Shown here piece by piece: positions 7,944-16,324 of a stretch of DNA of 64,000 nt (position 1 is its first letter; every line of letters starts with the position of its first letter). The notes beneath the pieces are model-generated. The model ran no database searches. It saw nothing but the letters and a program-made list of their open reading frames with translations, and was not told the origin of the DNA. Origin of the DNA: Mesorhizobium sp. M1C.F.Ca.ET.210.01.1.1 (GTDB lineage: Bacteria; Pseudomonadota; Alphaproteobacteria; Rhizobiales; Rhizobiaceae); assembly GCF_004791585.1 (NCBI RefSeq), contig NZ_SRUU01000015.1, positions 1-64,000 of the forward strand, given 5' to 3'. The translations under genes were made by a program, and so were the position numbers.

Positions 7944-9377
7944 TCAGGGTGGATTTCCGGCCAGCGCCGCGTTGAGCCGCAGCAGGCCGAGCGATGGCGA
8001 TGCGGGCGGCAGGCCGGCGGCGACGACCTCGCCAATCAATTTTTCCGCCGTCAAAGGATTGGCCAGAAAACCCATGGTTTCGAGATGTTGCTCGGCGCTT
8101 CGTTTCATGACGTCCTTGTCACCCGAGAAGGCGGACCGCAGCGCTGAAAGCGCCTTGCCTTTGGCGAGGTCGCCCCATTCCAGCCAGCCTGCTTCCGCAC
8201 CTTCGACCAGGTTGAGCGCGGCCAGATTTTGCGCGTCATTCAGGATCTGCCTGATCAGGACACGCTTCCTGCCGCTGTCCAAACGCAACATGAGCTGGAG
8301 GACGAGAAGCGCCAGCTTGCCGCCAGCGGCGACAAGCAAATCTGCCAAACAGGCCACCGCAGCATCGCCGCCAGACACCGAGACCATTCGAACTAGAAAC
8401 AGATCGGCATTGTCATCGACGCCGAACTGCCATGCGCCAATGAAATCGGCCTCTGTCTTGCCGAAGCGGGCGACGAGATCGCCGAAATAACAGGATGCGA
8501 ACAGGTCGGCGCGACGTGCTTGCTGCGCAGGCGACTTGAGTTTTACCGGTGCGTAGGTGGTGCGGCGGCGTATGAAGCCGGCCTTGCCTTCCTCGATGAA
8601 AGCGGCGAGCTCAGCTGTCGGATCTTCCGACCCGCCATCAGCCGGATTGCCGTGCTCCCCCAACCTTGCCAGGAGCCGGCCAGCCATTTCGCGCACCTTG
8701 CCCGAACGATCGGCGGAGAGGCTTTTCAGGAACGGAACGTCAGCGGCCCCCAGGCCGAAGCGCAAGGGTTCGATGAGCGCAAGCCTGACCTCCGCAGACT
8801 CGCTTGCCCCTTTCGTCTCGATAAGGGTCCGCGCCAGGGCGGGCATGGTGCGCCGCAAGTCGACCAAAGCAGCACGGCGCGCGGCGGGATAGAAATCATC
8901 CCAGGTTTCTGCTGTCAGATGCTCGCGCCGGGACTGTTTTTCGCCCTCCGCGCCGGCCTGCCAGTCGATCCAGGGAGCGTAGACCTCCGGACTTTCCTGA
9001 TATGACGCTGCAGGCATCCAATCCATCGGATGCAGCACGAAGCCGCGGCTGGCGACGAGCGTGGCCACACGGGTCTTGAGCCTCGCATCGGTTGCATATT
9101 TCAACGCGGCACGCAGCAACGGCCGCAGCCGTTCGGGGAGCATTGGCAAGGCCAGCACCGGCAGCGGCGGGCGCCGTTTCAAGGTTTTCGGCGCCGCCGG
9201 GCGGAGCGCGACATCGAGCGCCTGCGCGGCGATGGCCAGGAGCCGCCGCTCCTGCTCGTCGGGACTGGCAGCAGCGGCAACATCTTTCCATTCGGCGGGG
9301 GCCAGCTCGAATGCGGCGCCGCCCGAAACCCAGCCGTCGCGCAATCGTGCCAGCCCTGCCTGCTCCAGCTCGTTCAT
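7944..9377 (-). CDS. DUF5691-like HEAT-type protein
   Basis: A 477-residue soluble, helix-rich protein. Repeated leucine- and alanine-rich helical pairs suggest a HEAT-like scaffold, for example the segment DVPFLKSLSADRSGKVREMA and the one after it. I assign it to the DUF5691 family from sequence character and from its place between a SWIM protein and a MoxR ATPase, as in actinobacterial operons I recall; this should be confirmed by profile search. Its ATG overlaps the stop of the SWIM gene (ATGA at 9374-9377), implying coupled translation. A binding or adaptor role within the complex is inference. Confidence 0.7.
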   Translation of the reverse strand: MNELEQAGLARLRDGWVSGGAAFELAPAEWKDVAAAASPDEQERRLLAIAAQALDVALRPAAPKTLKRRPPLPVLALPMLPERLRPLLRAALKYATDARLKTRVATLVASRGFVLHPMDWMPAASYQESPEVYAPWIDWQAGAEGEKQSRREHLTAETWDDFYPAARRAALVDLRRTMPALARTLIETKGASESAEVRLALIEPLRFGLGAADVPFLKSLSADRSGKVREMAGRLLARLGEHGNPADGGSEDPTAELAAFIEEGKAGFIRRRTTYAPVKLKSPAQQARRADLFASCYFGDLVARFGKTEADFIGAWQFGVDDNADLFLVRMVSVSGGDAAVACLADLLVAAGGKLALLVLQLMLRLDSGRKRVLIRQILNDAQNLAALNLVEGAEAGWLEWGDLAKGKALSALRSAFSGDKDVMKRSAEQHLETMGFLANPLTAEKLIGEVVAAGLPPASPSLGLLRLNAALAGNPP

Positions 9378-10774
9378 GACAGATCGAGCCTCCCGATGCT
9401 GCTTTGCGAGGCCAGAAGCTCGAGCCTGGCGCCGTTCCAGAGCGCCGCTGTCGCCGCAAGGTCGAGGCCGAGCAAAGTCTGGCTGACCGAGCCCGCGACA
9501 GGCAGGGCGATGCCATGCGGATCGCCGGCCGCCTGCCACCAAGCACCTTCCTTCTCGTCCAGCGCGATCGCGCCGGCCGGCAGGATGATGGGGCAATCGG
9601 ACAGCCACGGCGCGCCGTCCTGGAAGGCGGTATAGGCGGCAAGCGGATCGCCGGCGGTGCCCTCGGGGAAGGCTGGCCACGCGCCAGGCGCCGCATCGCC
9701 CAGCCGCTCCGCGATCAGTGCCCGCAGCGGATTGCGCGACGGATAGAACACCAGCCTCGCCCTGAAGCGGTCTCCCGGCGCGAAGGCGCCGGATCGCCGC
9801 CCTGCCGAGGCTGGGAAGAAATCGAGCAGGACAGCAAAGCGCGGAGCGGAGCTTTTCAGATCGAGCAGCCATGTGGCGTGACTGACCAGACTATCGCGGC
9901 GCGTCTCGATCTTCTCTCCGAGCACCTCCCAATCGCTCTCGACCTGGACGGCATCAGGACTGGCGAGGATCTGGTCGCGAGTCTCCGATGTCGAGACGAG
10001 GCGCTTCAGCTCCGCATCGTCGGGCGCGGCCCGCCAGGCCTTGGCAAGCAGCACCAGCTTGCCGAGCTCGCGGATCGCGGCATCCGGCCGCTCTTCGCTG
10101 CGCAGCGCCATCAGCCGCGCCGGCAGCTCGTCGATACGCCCGGCAAGCGCGGTCGCCTTGAGGTCGACGAGCCGTGCCGCGATGCGGCGGCAGCGCTCGC
10201 TGCAGGCATCGACAAATCCGGCAAGGCCAAGCCGCAGTTGGTCGGCGATCCACTGGTCGAGCTCGTCGAGCGCGGCCGACACCGCGCTTCGCGTGTCCTC
10301 AGCCCGCCTGCGCTGCGCCGTCTCGCGGCGCTCGGCGGCCGCGGCGTCCTCGACCGGGGCGTTCTGCTCGGGCCGCGAGGCCTCGTCGATGCTTTTGCCT
10401 TCCGCGCGTGCTGGTGCTTGCGCCGGCGGCTGCCCCGGCTTGCGGCGCCGGCCAAGCCAGTCGTTCACCCAGTCCGGCGTCTGGTCGACAAGCGCGAAGC
10501 TGGCCGGCGCCGTGGCGCCGATCCACATCAGCGCCAGTATGTGCTTGCAGGGGAATTTTCGCGACGGACAGGTGCATTTGTAGCCATGGTCGCCGGTGTC
10601 GAACATGACCCGGTAGGGATTCGACCCGGAACCCTGGCATTCGCCCCAGATCAGCCCCAGTTGCTCATTCGTCTCGAGACGCGGCCAGTTCGAGCGCTTG
10701 GTCAGCTTGGCGGCGGCGCCAAGCGAGGCCTGGTCGGGGGCTAAAGCCTCGATTGTTTTCAAATCCAGCTGCAA
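9374..10774 (-). CDS. SWIM zinc finger protein, first gene of the five-gene operon
   Basis: A 466-residue protein with a SWIM zinc-binding motif C-x-C-x6-C-x-H at Cys 67, Cys 69, Cys 76 and His 78 (YKCTCPSRKFPCKHI). SWIM domains bind DNA or protein. The rest is a long helical region with no recognised enzyme. The start is TTG at 10774, preceded by GAGGGGGC; the first residues then read LQLDLKTIEAL. It leads the operon SWIM - DUF5691-like - MoxR - DUF5682 - VWA and overlaps the second gene by 4 bases. The promoter should lie in 10775-10885. Confidence 0.88.
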   Translation of the reverse strand: MQLDLKTIEALAPDQASLGAAAKLTKRSNWPRLETNEQLGLIWGECQGSGSNPYRVMFDTGDHGYKCTCPSRKFPCKHILALMWIGATAPASFALVDQTPDWVNDWLGRRRKPGQPPAQAPARAEGKSIDEASRPEQNAPVEDAAAAERRETAQRRRAEDTRSAVSAALDELDQWIADQLRLGLAGFVDACSERCRRIAARLVDLKATALAGRIDELPARLMALRSEERPDAAIRELGKLVLLAKAWRAAPDDAELKRLVSTSETRDQILASPDAVQVESDWEVLGEKIETRRDSLVSHATWLLDLKSSAPRFAVLLDFFPASAGRRSGAFAPGDRFRARLVFYPSRNPLRALIAERLGDAAPGAWPAFPEGTAGDPLAAYTAFQDGAPWLSDCPIILPAGAIALDEKEGAWWQAAGDPHGIALPVAGSVSQTLLGLDLAATAALWNGARLELLASQSSIGRLDLS

Positions 10775-10885
10775 GCCGCCCCCTCATGTCTCCCGAAGCA
10801 TGATGTCGCGACGATTGATAGCCGTTTGCGGCGCGCTGGTGTAGCTCCCGCCGCCGCAAAGTTTACCGGCTCGATAAACGCGCGC

Positions 10886-12163
10886 TTACATTCCGCGCAA
10901 AAATTCGATGACCATCGCCGCCGTCCAGGTGAAGCGGCCGCCGCCGAGCGGTTCACCAGTGAGCGGGTCGTAATATTCGGCGAAGCCGCTTTCGGTGATC
11001 AGATCGATGCTGGAGCGGGTGATGCGGTTGGCGACCTCGGTGTGACCGGCAGCGAGAAGGCCGTCGGCGATCATATAGTTGACGACCAGCCAGACCGGGC
11101 CGCGCCAGTAGCGCTTGGCGTCGAAGCGCGGGTCGCCAGGATCGTGCGAGGGCACGATGTGGCGCGCCTTGCCGGCGAGGCGCTCGACGCTTGCCGCGAT
11201 CGCGGCGGCGCGCGCCTCCGGCACGGCGGCGAAGGCCGGCAGGATGCCGCCGACGGAGGCACTGTCGACGAGCTTGCCGGTGATGCGGTCGAGGCCGAGA
11301 TATTGGCCCTGCGCCTCGCTCCACAGGCGCTCCATCGCGGCAATGCCCTTTTCGGCGCGGGCGCGGTTGGCGGCGGCGATCCCGGTCTCGCCCAGTGCCT
11401 CGGCAAGATCGGCAAGATCGGCTGCGGCACGGATCAGGATGGCGTTGAAGCCAGGGTCGACAATCTGGAACGGCGAGGCGTCGTGCAGCTTGGCATTGTC
11501 CCAGCCGAGCCCGCGGAAATGCTGCACCAGCCAGAGATAGCGGTCGTATTGCGCCTGGGTCGGTCGATGCGCCGGATCGGCGTGCAGGATATCGCGTCGC
11601 GTGTAGGGCTCGACACCTTCGGTCGGCACGCGCTCGAAGGCATCGTCCCAGTCGATGGAGTTGTCGCGGCCGGACTCCCAGGGATGGATGATCGCAACCA
11701 GCCCCTCCCTCTTGGGGTCGCGGTTCTCGTAGAACCAGCGGTGCCAGGCGTCGATCTTCGGCAGCAGCCTGCGAGCCCGCTCTGCCGCCAGCTTGCTGTC
11801 GCTCGCGCGGTCGAACAGGCGGCGCACGGCAAAGCCGGCGACGGCGGGTTGGGTGATGCCGGAGGTCGCGGTCCGGCGGCCGGTGCGCCAGACCTCCGGT
11901 CCAGGAAAGTAGCCATCGTTCCAGACATGGAAGACGATGTGCGGCACCATGCCGTCGGGCCATTGATGCGCGAACAGCGTCTCGATCTCGGTCCAGGCGC
12001 GCGCCTCGTCATAGTGAGCGAGACCGAGCGCGGTCAGGCAGGAATCCCAATTCCACTGGAACGGGTAGAGCCCCTTCGTCGGGATGGTGTAGTCGCCGTG
12101 GTCGTTTTCCTTCAGCACCTCGACGGCGCGGGCGATGATGTCTTGGGCGGCAGAGGCGGTCAT
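10886..12163 (-). CDS. GH63-like glycoside hydrolase (glucosyl/mannosylglycerate hydrolase-like)
   Basis: A 425-residue cytoplasmic (no signal peptide) enzyme of the (alpha/alpha)6-barrel type. Visible blocks are FQWNWDSCL (about 35-43), QWPDGMVPH, SGITQPAVAG, HPWESGRDNSIDWDD (likely general acid Asp), YWRGPVW and FAEYYDPLTGE (likely base Glu), as in GH63 and MGH1-like hydrolases. The probable reaction is hydrolysis of an alpha-glucoside or mannoside such as glucosylglycerate; the substrate is inferred. It is the last gene after a sugar ABC transporter, 16 bases from the ATPase gene, so it probably cleaves the imported compound. The ATG at 12163 was preferred over upstream in-frame starts inside the ATPase gene. 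Confidence 0.8.
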   Translation of the reverse strand: MTASAAQDIIARAVEVLKENDHGDYTIPTKGLYPFQWNWDSCLTALGLAHYDEARAWTEIETLFAHQWPDGMVPHIVFHVWNDGYFPGPEVWRTGRRTATSGITQPAVAGFAVRRLFDRASDSKLAAERARRLLPKIDAWHRWFYENRDPKREGLVAIIHPWESGRDNSIDWDDAFERVPTEGVEPYTRRDILHADPAHRPTQAQYDRYLWLVQHFRGLGWDNAKLHDASPFQIVDPGFNAILIRAAADLADLAEALGETGIAAANRARAEKGIAAMERLWSEAQGQYLGLDRITGKLVDSASVGGILPAFAAVPEARAAAIAASVERLAGKARHIVPSHDPGDPRFDAKRYWRGPVWLVVNYMIADGLLAAGHTEVANRITRSSIDLITESGFAEYYDPLTGEPLGGGRFTWTAAMVIEFLRGM

Positions 12164-12179
12164 GGCGGATCGAGGTCTT

Positions 12180-13220
12180 TCAGAGGGCATTGGTGGTTTC
12201 GGGATCGAACCAGCGGATGCGGTCAGGCTTGGGGGCGAGCCGCAGGCGGTCGCCGACGGCAACGGCGGCACCGGAGTCCAGCACGGCGCGGAACAGGCCG
12301 CCTTCGACATCGCAAGTGACCAGCGTGTGCGGCCCGAGCGGCTCGATGACGCGAACTGTGGCCTGCAGTCCTTTGTCGCCCGCCTCGACGTCCTCGGGGC
12401 GGATGGCGAATTCGATCTTCTGTCGATCCGATTTCGGGCCGGGCAGCGTCAGCCCGGCCACGCTCCAGCTGCCGTTCGCGGCTTTGGACGCGGGCAGGAA
12501 GTTCATCGGCGGGTTGCCGATGAAGGAGCCGACGAAACGAGCGGCCGGATTGCGGTAGACCTCGACAGGTGAGGCCGCCTGGACGATGCGGCCCTGATGC
12601 ATGACGGCGATGCGGTCGGCAAGGCTCATCGCCTCGACCTGGTCATGGGTGACGTAGATTGTCGTGGTCTTCGATGCGGCAAGCACGCCCTTGAGTTCGG
12701 CGCGCATCTCCAATCGAAGAAGAGCGTCGAGGTTCGATAGCGGCTCGTCCATCAGGATGACGTCCGGCTCCATGGCGAGTGCGCGAGCAACCGCGACGCG
12801 CTGGCGCTGGCCGCCGGACAGCTGGCCGGAATAGCGCTTCAGAAGCTGCTCGATATGCATCAGCTCGGCGGTGCGGTTGACGCGCCGCTCGACCTCTTGC
12901 TGCGGCAGCTTCTTCATGCGCAGGCCGAAGGCGATGTTCTCGAACACGGTCAGATGCGGGAAGACGGCATAGTTCTGGAACACCATGGCGATGCCGCGGT
13001 CGCGCGGCGGCAGATGGTCGACGCGGCGACCGCCGATCCAGACTTCGCCCTGGCTGGGCGTCTCCAGCCCGGCAACGATCCTGAGCAGCGTGGTCTTGCC
13101 GCAGCCGGAGGCGCCGAGCAGCACCATGAATTCCTGGTCGGCGATGCTGAGGTCGACCTGATGCAGCGCGGTGAAGCCGCCGAAGCGCTTGGCCACTCCC
13201 TTGATGGCGATTTCAGCCAT
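12180..13220 (-). CDS. sugar ABC transporter ATPase (MalK/UgpC type)
   Basis: A 346-residue ATP-binding subunit of a CUT1-type importer. Walker A is GASGCGKTT (36-44), the Q-loop is FQNYAVFPH, the signature is LSGGQRQRVAVARAL, Walker B is ILMDEPLSNLD and the H-loop is YVTHD. The C-terminal 110 or so residues form the OB-type regulatory (TOBE) region with FAIRPEDV. It energises the two permeases just upstream in the operon. The ATG at 13220 lies 21 bases after the permease stop. Confidence 0.95.
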   Translation of the reverse strand: MAEIAIKGVAKRFGGFTALHQVDLSIADQEFMVLLGASGCGKTTLLRIVAGLETPSQGEVWIGGRRVDHLPPRDRGIAMVFQNYAVFPHLTVFENIAFGLRMKKLPQQEVERRVNRTAELMHIEQLLKRYSGQLSGGQRQRVAVARALAMEPDVILMDEPLSNLDALLRLEMRAELKGVLAASKTTTIYVTHDQVEAMSLADRIAVMHQGRIVQAASPVEVYRNPAARFVGSFIGNPPMNFLPASKAANGSWSVAGLTLPGPKSDRQKIEFAIRPEDVEAGDKGLQATVRVIEPLGPHTLVTCDVEGGLFRAVLDSGAAVAVGDRLRLAPKPDRIRWFDPETTNAL

Positions 13221-13241
13221 GAGCGTTCTCCGTCTCGCGCG

Positions 13242-14087
13242 TCATCGGTTGGCGATCCCCCACATGGCGAACAGATATTTCCGGACGGCGAAGATGAAGA
13301 TCAGCGCCGGCACGACCAGGGCCGCGCCGCCAGCGAATTTGAGGTAGAGCGGCGACTCGCCGAGGCTCTGCAGCAGGAAGGCGGTCAGCGTGCGGTTCTC
13401 GATGGTGAGCACGGCGGCGGCGAACACCTCGTTCCAGGAAATGGTGAAGGCGAACACCGCCGAGGCGGCGATACCGGGCAAGGCCAACGGCAGGATGACC
13501 TTGCGAAAGGCCTGCCAGCGGGTGCAGCCGAGCGTCCAGGCCGCCTCTTCCAACTCGACCGGGATGCCCGAGAACAGCGAGAAGGTGATCAGCACGGCAA
13601 AGGGCAGCGCCAGCGTGGTATGCACCAGCGCCAGGCCGAGCGCGGTATCGTCGAGGCCGGTGCGGATGAACATCACCGCCAGCGGCAGCGCCAAGAGCGG
13701 CAGCGGGAAGGCGCGCGTCATCAGCACCAGGAAGCGGAAGGTTCCCTTGCCCGGGAAATCGAAGCGCGACAGCGCGTAGCCGGCCGGCGCGCCGAAGCCG
13801 ATGGACAGGATCATCGTCAGTGTGGCGACGAGCACCGAGTTCCACAGCGCACTGGCAACGCCGGCGAAGTTGATGAAGAAGGACAGGCTGCCGATATCGA
13901 AGGACGGGAAGAAGCGCTTGGGAAAGGCAGTGACCTCTTCCGGCGACGACAGCGCGTTGACGATCAGGAGATAGATCGGCAGCAGCACCCAGACGCAGAG
14001 CAGGATAGCGGCGGCGACGAGCAGCCAGTCTCCGGCCTTGCGGGTGTCAGCGGTGGCGGCGACCGGCGCCTCGGCGACGGCGCTCAT
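13242..14087 (-). CDS. sugar ABC transporter permease (MalG type)
   Basis: A 281-residue inner-membrane protein with six predicted helices, the first near residues 20-43. The cytoplasmic EAA loop is visible as ELEEAAWTLGCTRWQAFRKV with ILPLALPG after it, which docks on the ATPase. This is the MalG-like partner of the permease encoded just upstream (13-base gap). The start is ATG at 14087. Confidence 0.93.
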   Translation of the reverse strand: MSAVAEAPVAATADTRKAGDWLLVAAAILLCVWVLLPIYLLIVNALSSPEEVTAFPKRFFPSFDIGSLSFFINFAGVASALWNSVLVATLTMILSIGFGAPAGYALSRFDFPGKGTFRFLVLMTRAFPLPLLALPLAVMFIRTGLDDTALGLALVHTTLALPFAVLITFSLFSGIPVELEEAAWTLGCTRWQAFRKVILPLALPGIAASAVFAFTISWNEVFAAAVLTIENRTLTAFLLQSLGESPLYLKFAGGAALVVPALIFIFAVRKYLFAMWGIANR

Positions 14088-14100
14088 AGGCGCGCCTCCT

Positions 14101-14946
14101 TCATATCCGTGCCTCCTTGGGCACGCGCAGTACTCTCAAGAAGAACAGCGTGAACCCGATCGAGATGGCGAGGATGAGCAGCGCCGAGGCGGCGGCGACG
14201 TTGCGATCCTGCAGCGTGAATTGCCAGTTGTAGGTCTCGCCCATCAGCACCGGCAGATTGGTTCCGCCAAGGGCCGCGACGACGGCGAAGACCTCGAAGG
14301 CGAGAATGACGCGCAGGATGATCGCCGTCTGCAGCGAGGGGCGGAGCAGCGGCAGGGTGATGCGCAAGAACCGCTTCCACGGGCCGGCCCCGAAGACCTC
14401 CGCGGCCTCGTAATATTCCCTGGGGATCAGCCCCATGCCGGCGACGAGAATGACCATCATGATCGCCGTAGCGCGCCAGATCTCGGCCAAAGCGACGGCA
14501 ATGAAGATGGTGAGCTTGCTCTGGTAGCCAAGGAACATGACCGGCCGGTCGACGATGCCAAGGCTGGAGAGCAGCGTGTTGAGGAAACCGGACTGGTCGA
14601 AGATGGCGAGCCAGATAAGGCCGGCGGCAAGGTCGGAAATGCCGAGCGGAATGGCAAAGATATAAAGTGCGCCGCTGCGCCCGGTCTCCAGCCGCGACAC
14701 GATGCTTGCCATCAAGAGCGCCATGGCGAGCTGGATCGGCACGACGATGGCGGCAAGCAGCAACGTGTTGCGTACGGTGGCCGGAAACTTCCAGCTACCA
14801 GCCATGGTGCGGAAATTGTCGAGCGTGAAGGCGCCGTCGCGGGTCACCGCTTCGAAAGCGACGAGCACGAACGGATAGAGGAAGAAGACGCCTAGGAACA
14901 AAGTTGCCGGCATCAGCAGCAGATAGGGCAGAGCCTTGCCGTTCAT
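14101..14946 (-). CDS. sugar ABC transporter permease (MalF type)
   Basis: A 281-residue inner-membrane permease with six hydrophobic segments starting at PYLLLMPATLFLGVFFLYPF. The EAA loop reads YYEAAEVFGAGPWKRFLRITLP. It pairs with the MalG-like protein encoded 13 bases downstream. The ATG at 14946 gives the usual short cytoplasmic start (MNGKALPY); in-frame sequence upstream overlaps the hairpin and the solute-binding gene and is not coding. A strong stem-loop separates it from the upstream solute-binding protein gene. Confidence 0.93.
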   Translation of the reverse strand: MNGKALPYLLLMPATLFLGVFFLYPFVLVAFEAVTRDGAFTLDNFRTMAGSWKFPATVRNTLLLAAIVVPIQLAMALLMASIVSRLETGRSGALYIFAIPLGISDLAAGLIWLAIFDQSGFLNTLLSSLGIVDRPVMFLGYQSKLTIFIAVALAEIWRATAIMMVILVAGMGLIPREYYEAAEVFGAGPWKRFLRITLPLLRPSLQTAIILRVILAFEVFAVVAALGGTNLPVLMGETYNWQFTLQDRNVAAASALLILAISIGFTLFFLRVLRVPKEARI

Positions 14947-14970
14947 CGTAGCGTCCTTGTTTGCTGGTCT

Positions 14971-15003
14971 GGGCGCCCGGAGCGCAACAAACTCCGGGCG
15001 CCC
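14971..15003 (-). terminator. intra-operon stem-loop after the solute-binding protein gene
   Basis: GGGCGCCCGGAG (14971-14982) pairs perfectly with CTCCGGGCGCCC (14992-15003) around a 9-base loop. There is no T-run in the minus direction. Such hairpins between binding-protein and permease genes commonly stabilise the upstream message or partly block read-through, giving more binding protein than permease. Confidence 0.65.
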
Positions 15004-15016
15004 CCTCGGGAGGATC

Positions 15017-16288
15017 CTATTCGACCGGGCAGGCGCCCTCTGACGGCTTGTCCGGCGCCCAGCACGGCGCCTTGGCCTGGTCGATGATCGCCTTGAGCAC
15101 CGCTGCCTGCTCTTCCAGCACGCCATGCACGTCCTCGCCGCCGAGCACGATGCGCTCGAAGCTGTCGCTGTAAACCTGGTTGAACTTGCCGCCGAGATCG
15201 CCGAGCCCCATCGGCGGCAGCGCCGGCAGCGCATCGGGCGCGCCCGTCATGGCGGCGATCACCGGCGCGAAGGCCTTCACCGAGGCCGGCACGTCGTCGG
15301 GCAGCTTGACGTCGACGACGGGAAAGAAATTGGTCGCCTTCAGCGTCGCGATCTGCGTTTCCGGCTTCAGCATATAGGCGACCAGCGCCTTGGCCTTGCC
15401 GACATCGGGCGAGGTCTTGGGGATGGCGACGCCGGCCACCACCGGCATGAAGCCACGGCCGGCGGGACCGGCCGGCGCCGGGAAGGCGACGAAATCGTCG
15501 GGCTTCTGGTTGAAGGCGCCGGCGAGGCGCGCGACGTGGTCGAAGGCGACCCAGACCTCACCCGACAGCAGCGGCTCCTGCATGAAGGCGTAGTTGGTCG
15601 AGTTCGGATTGGTGTACTGCCACAGCTCCTTGAACTTGTTCCAGGCGGTCTCGGCCTCCGGTGAACGGAACTTGGTCACCATCGAGCCGGTGTAGGACGG
15701 ATAGAGAAAACCTTCGAAGAAGCGGTGCTTCAGCCCCTTCGGACCGGCCGGCAAGCCGAATTTCGGCGAGCCGGTCTTTTCGGCGATCGTCTTCGACCAT
15801 TCGATGAGCTGGTCGTAGGTGATGGTGTTGAGATCGACACCCGGCGGCAGATATTGCAGCGCCTGCTTGTTGGCGGCCATCAGGAAGGTCGCCTGCATCC
15901 AAGGCATGTATTTCTGTTCGCCGGTGCCGAGCATGCCGAGCTTCTTGTAGGCCTCGTTGACCTTGACCCCTCCGACGTCGACGGCGGAGAGATCGACAAG
16001 GCTGGCGCCGACGGTGGAGAAGTCGCCATGCAGGCCGCCGAGCAGGCCGATGGCGCCGGAGCCGGCCTGCAATTCGGCCTGCAGGCGGGTGAGCCAGGGG
16101 CCGTCCTCGGCGACCTGATAGTCGACCGGGCCGTCGAACCCCTTCAGCACCTGGTCGCGCATCTTCTGCGTCTCCTCGACCGGCCGCGCCTGCGTCGACC
16201 AGAACAGCACCTGCTGGGCGTGGGCGCCCCCAGCGGCCAGCGCCAGCGCCAGCGCCGCGCCCGCCAGTTTCCTCAATGCGTTGATCAT
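15017..16288 (-). CDS. sugar ABC transporter solute-binding protein
   Basis: A 423-residue periplasmic family 1 binding protein. It has a signal peptide (MINALRKLAGAALALALAAG, cleavage near AHA-QQ). The mature part begins with VLFWSTQARPVEETQKM, typical of carbohydrate-binding proteins, and has LLGGLHGDF, FLMAANKQAL and VAGVAIPKTSPD blocks. It delivers a carbohydrate to the two permeases encoded downstream. The start ATG at 16288 has GGAGGAAG ahead. The ligand is unknown; the linked GH63-like hydrolase suggests a glucoside or related compound. Confidence 0.92.
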   Translation of the reverse strand: MINALRKLAGAALALALAAGGAHAQQVLFWSTQARPVEETQKMRDQVLKGFDGPVDYQVAEDGPWLTRLQAELQAGSGAIGLLGGLHGDFSTVGASLVDLSAVDVGGVKVNEAYKKLGMLGTGEQKYMPWMQATFLMAANKQALQYLPPGVDLNTITYDQLIEWSKTIAEKTGSPKFGLPAGPKGLKHRFFEGFLYPSYTGSMVTKFRSPEAETAWNKFKELWQYTNPNSTNYAFMQEPLLSGEVWVAFDHVARLAGAFNQKPDDFVAFPAPAGPAGRGFMPVVAGVAIPKTSPDVGKAKALVAYMLKPETQIATLKATNFFPVVDVKLPDDVPASVKAFAPVIAAMTGAPDALPALPPMGLGDLGGKFNQVYSDSFERIVLGGEDVHGVLEEQAAVLKAIIDQAKAPCWAPDKPSEGACPVE

Positions 16289-16324
16289 GCTCTTCCTCCC
16301 TGGATATGCGCCGTCACGCCGGCG

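Noticed and set aside
6167..7975. 602-codon plus-strand frame antisense to the DUF5682 and AAA genes
   Set aside because: Composition is typical of a shadow frame and it crosses two real genes; the Walker A motif on the other strand decides the matter.
10826..12319. 497-codon plus-strand frame opposite the GH63-like gene
   Set aside because: No recognisable domain, whereas the minus strand has ordered GH63 motifs.
12855..14153. 432-codon plus-strand frame rich in Gln, His, Gly and Arg
   Set aside because: It is antisense to the MalK and MalG-type genes and is low complexity; no evidence for coding.
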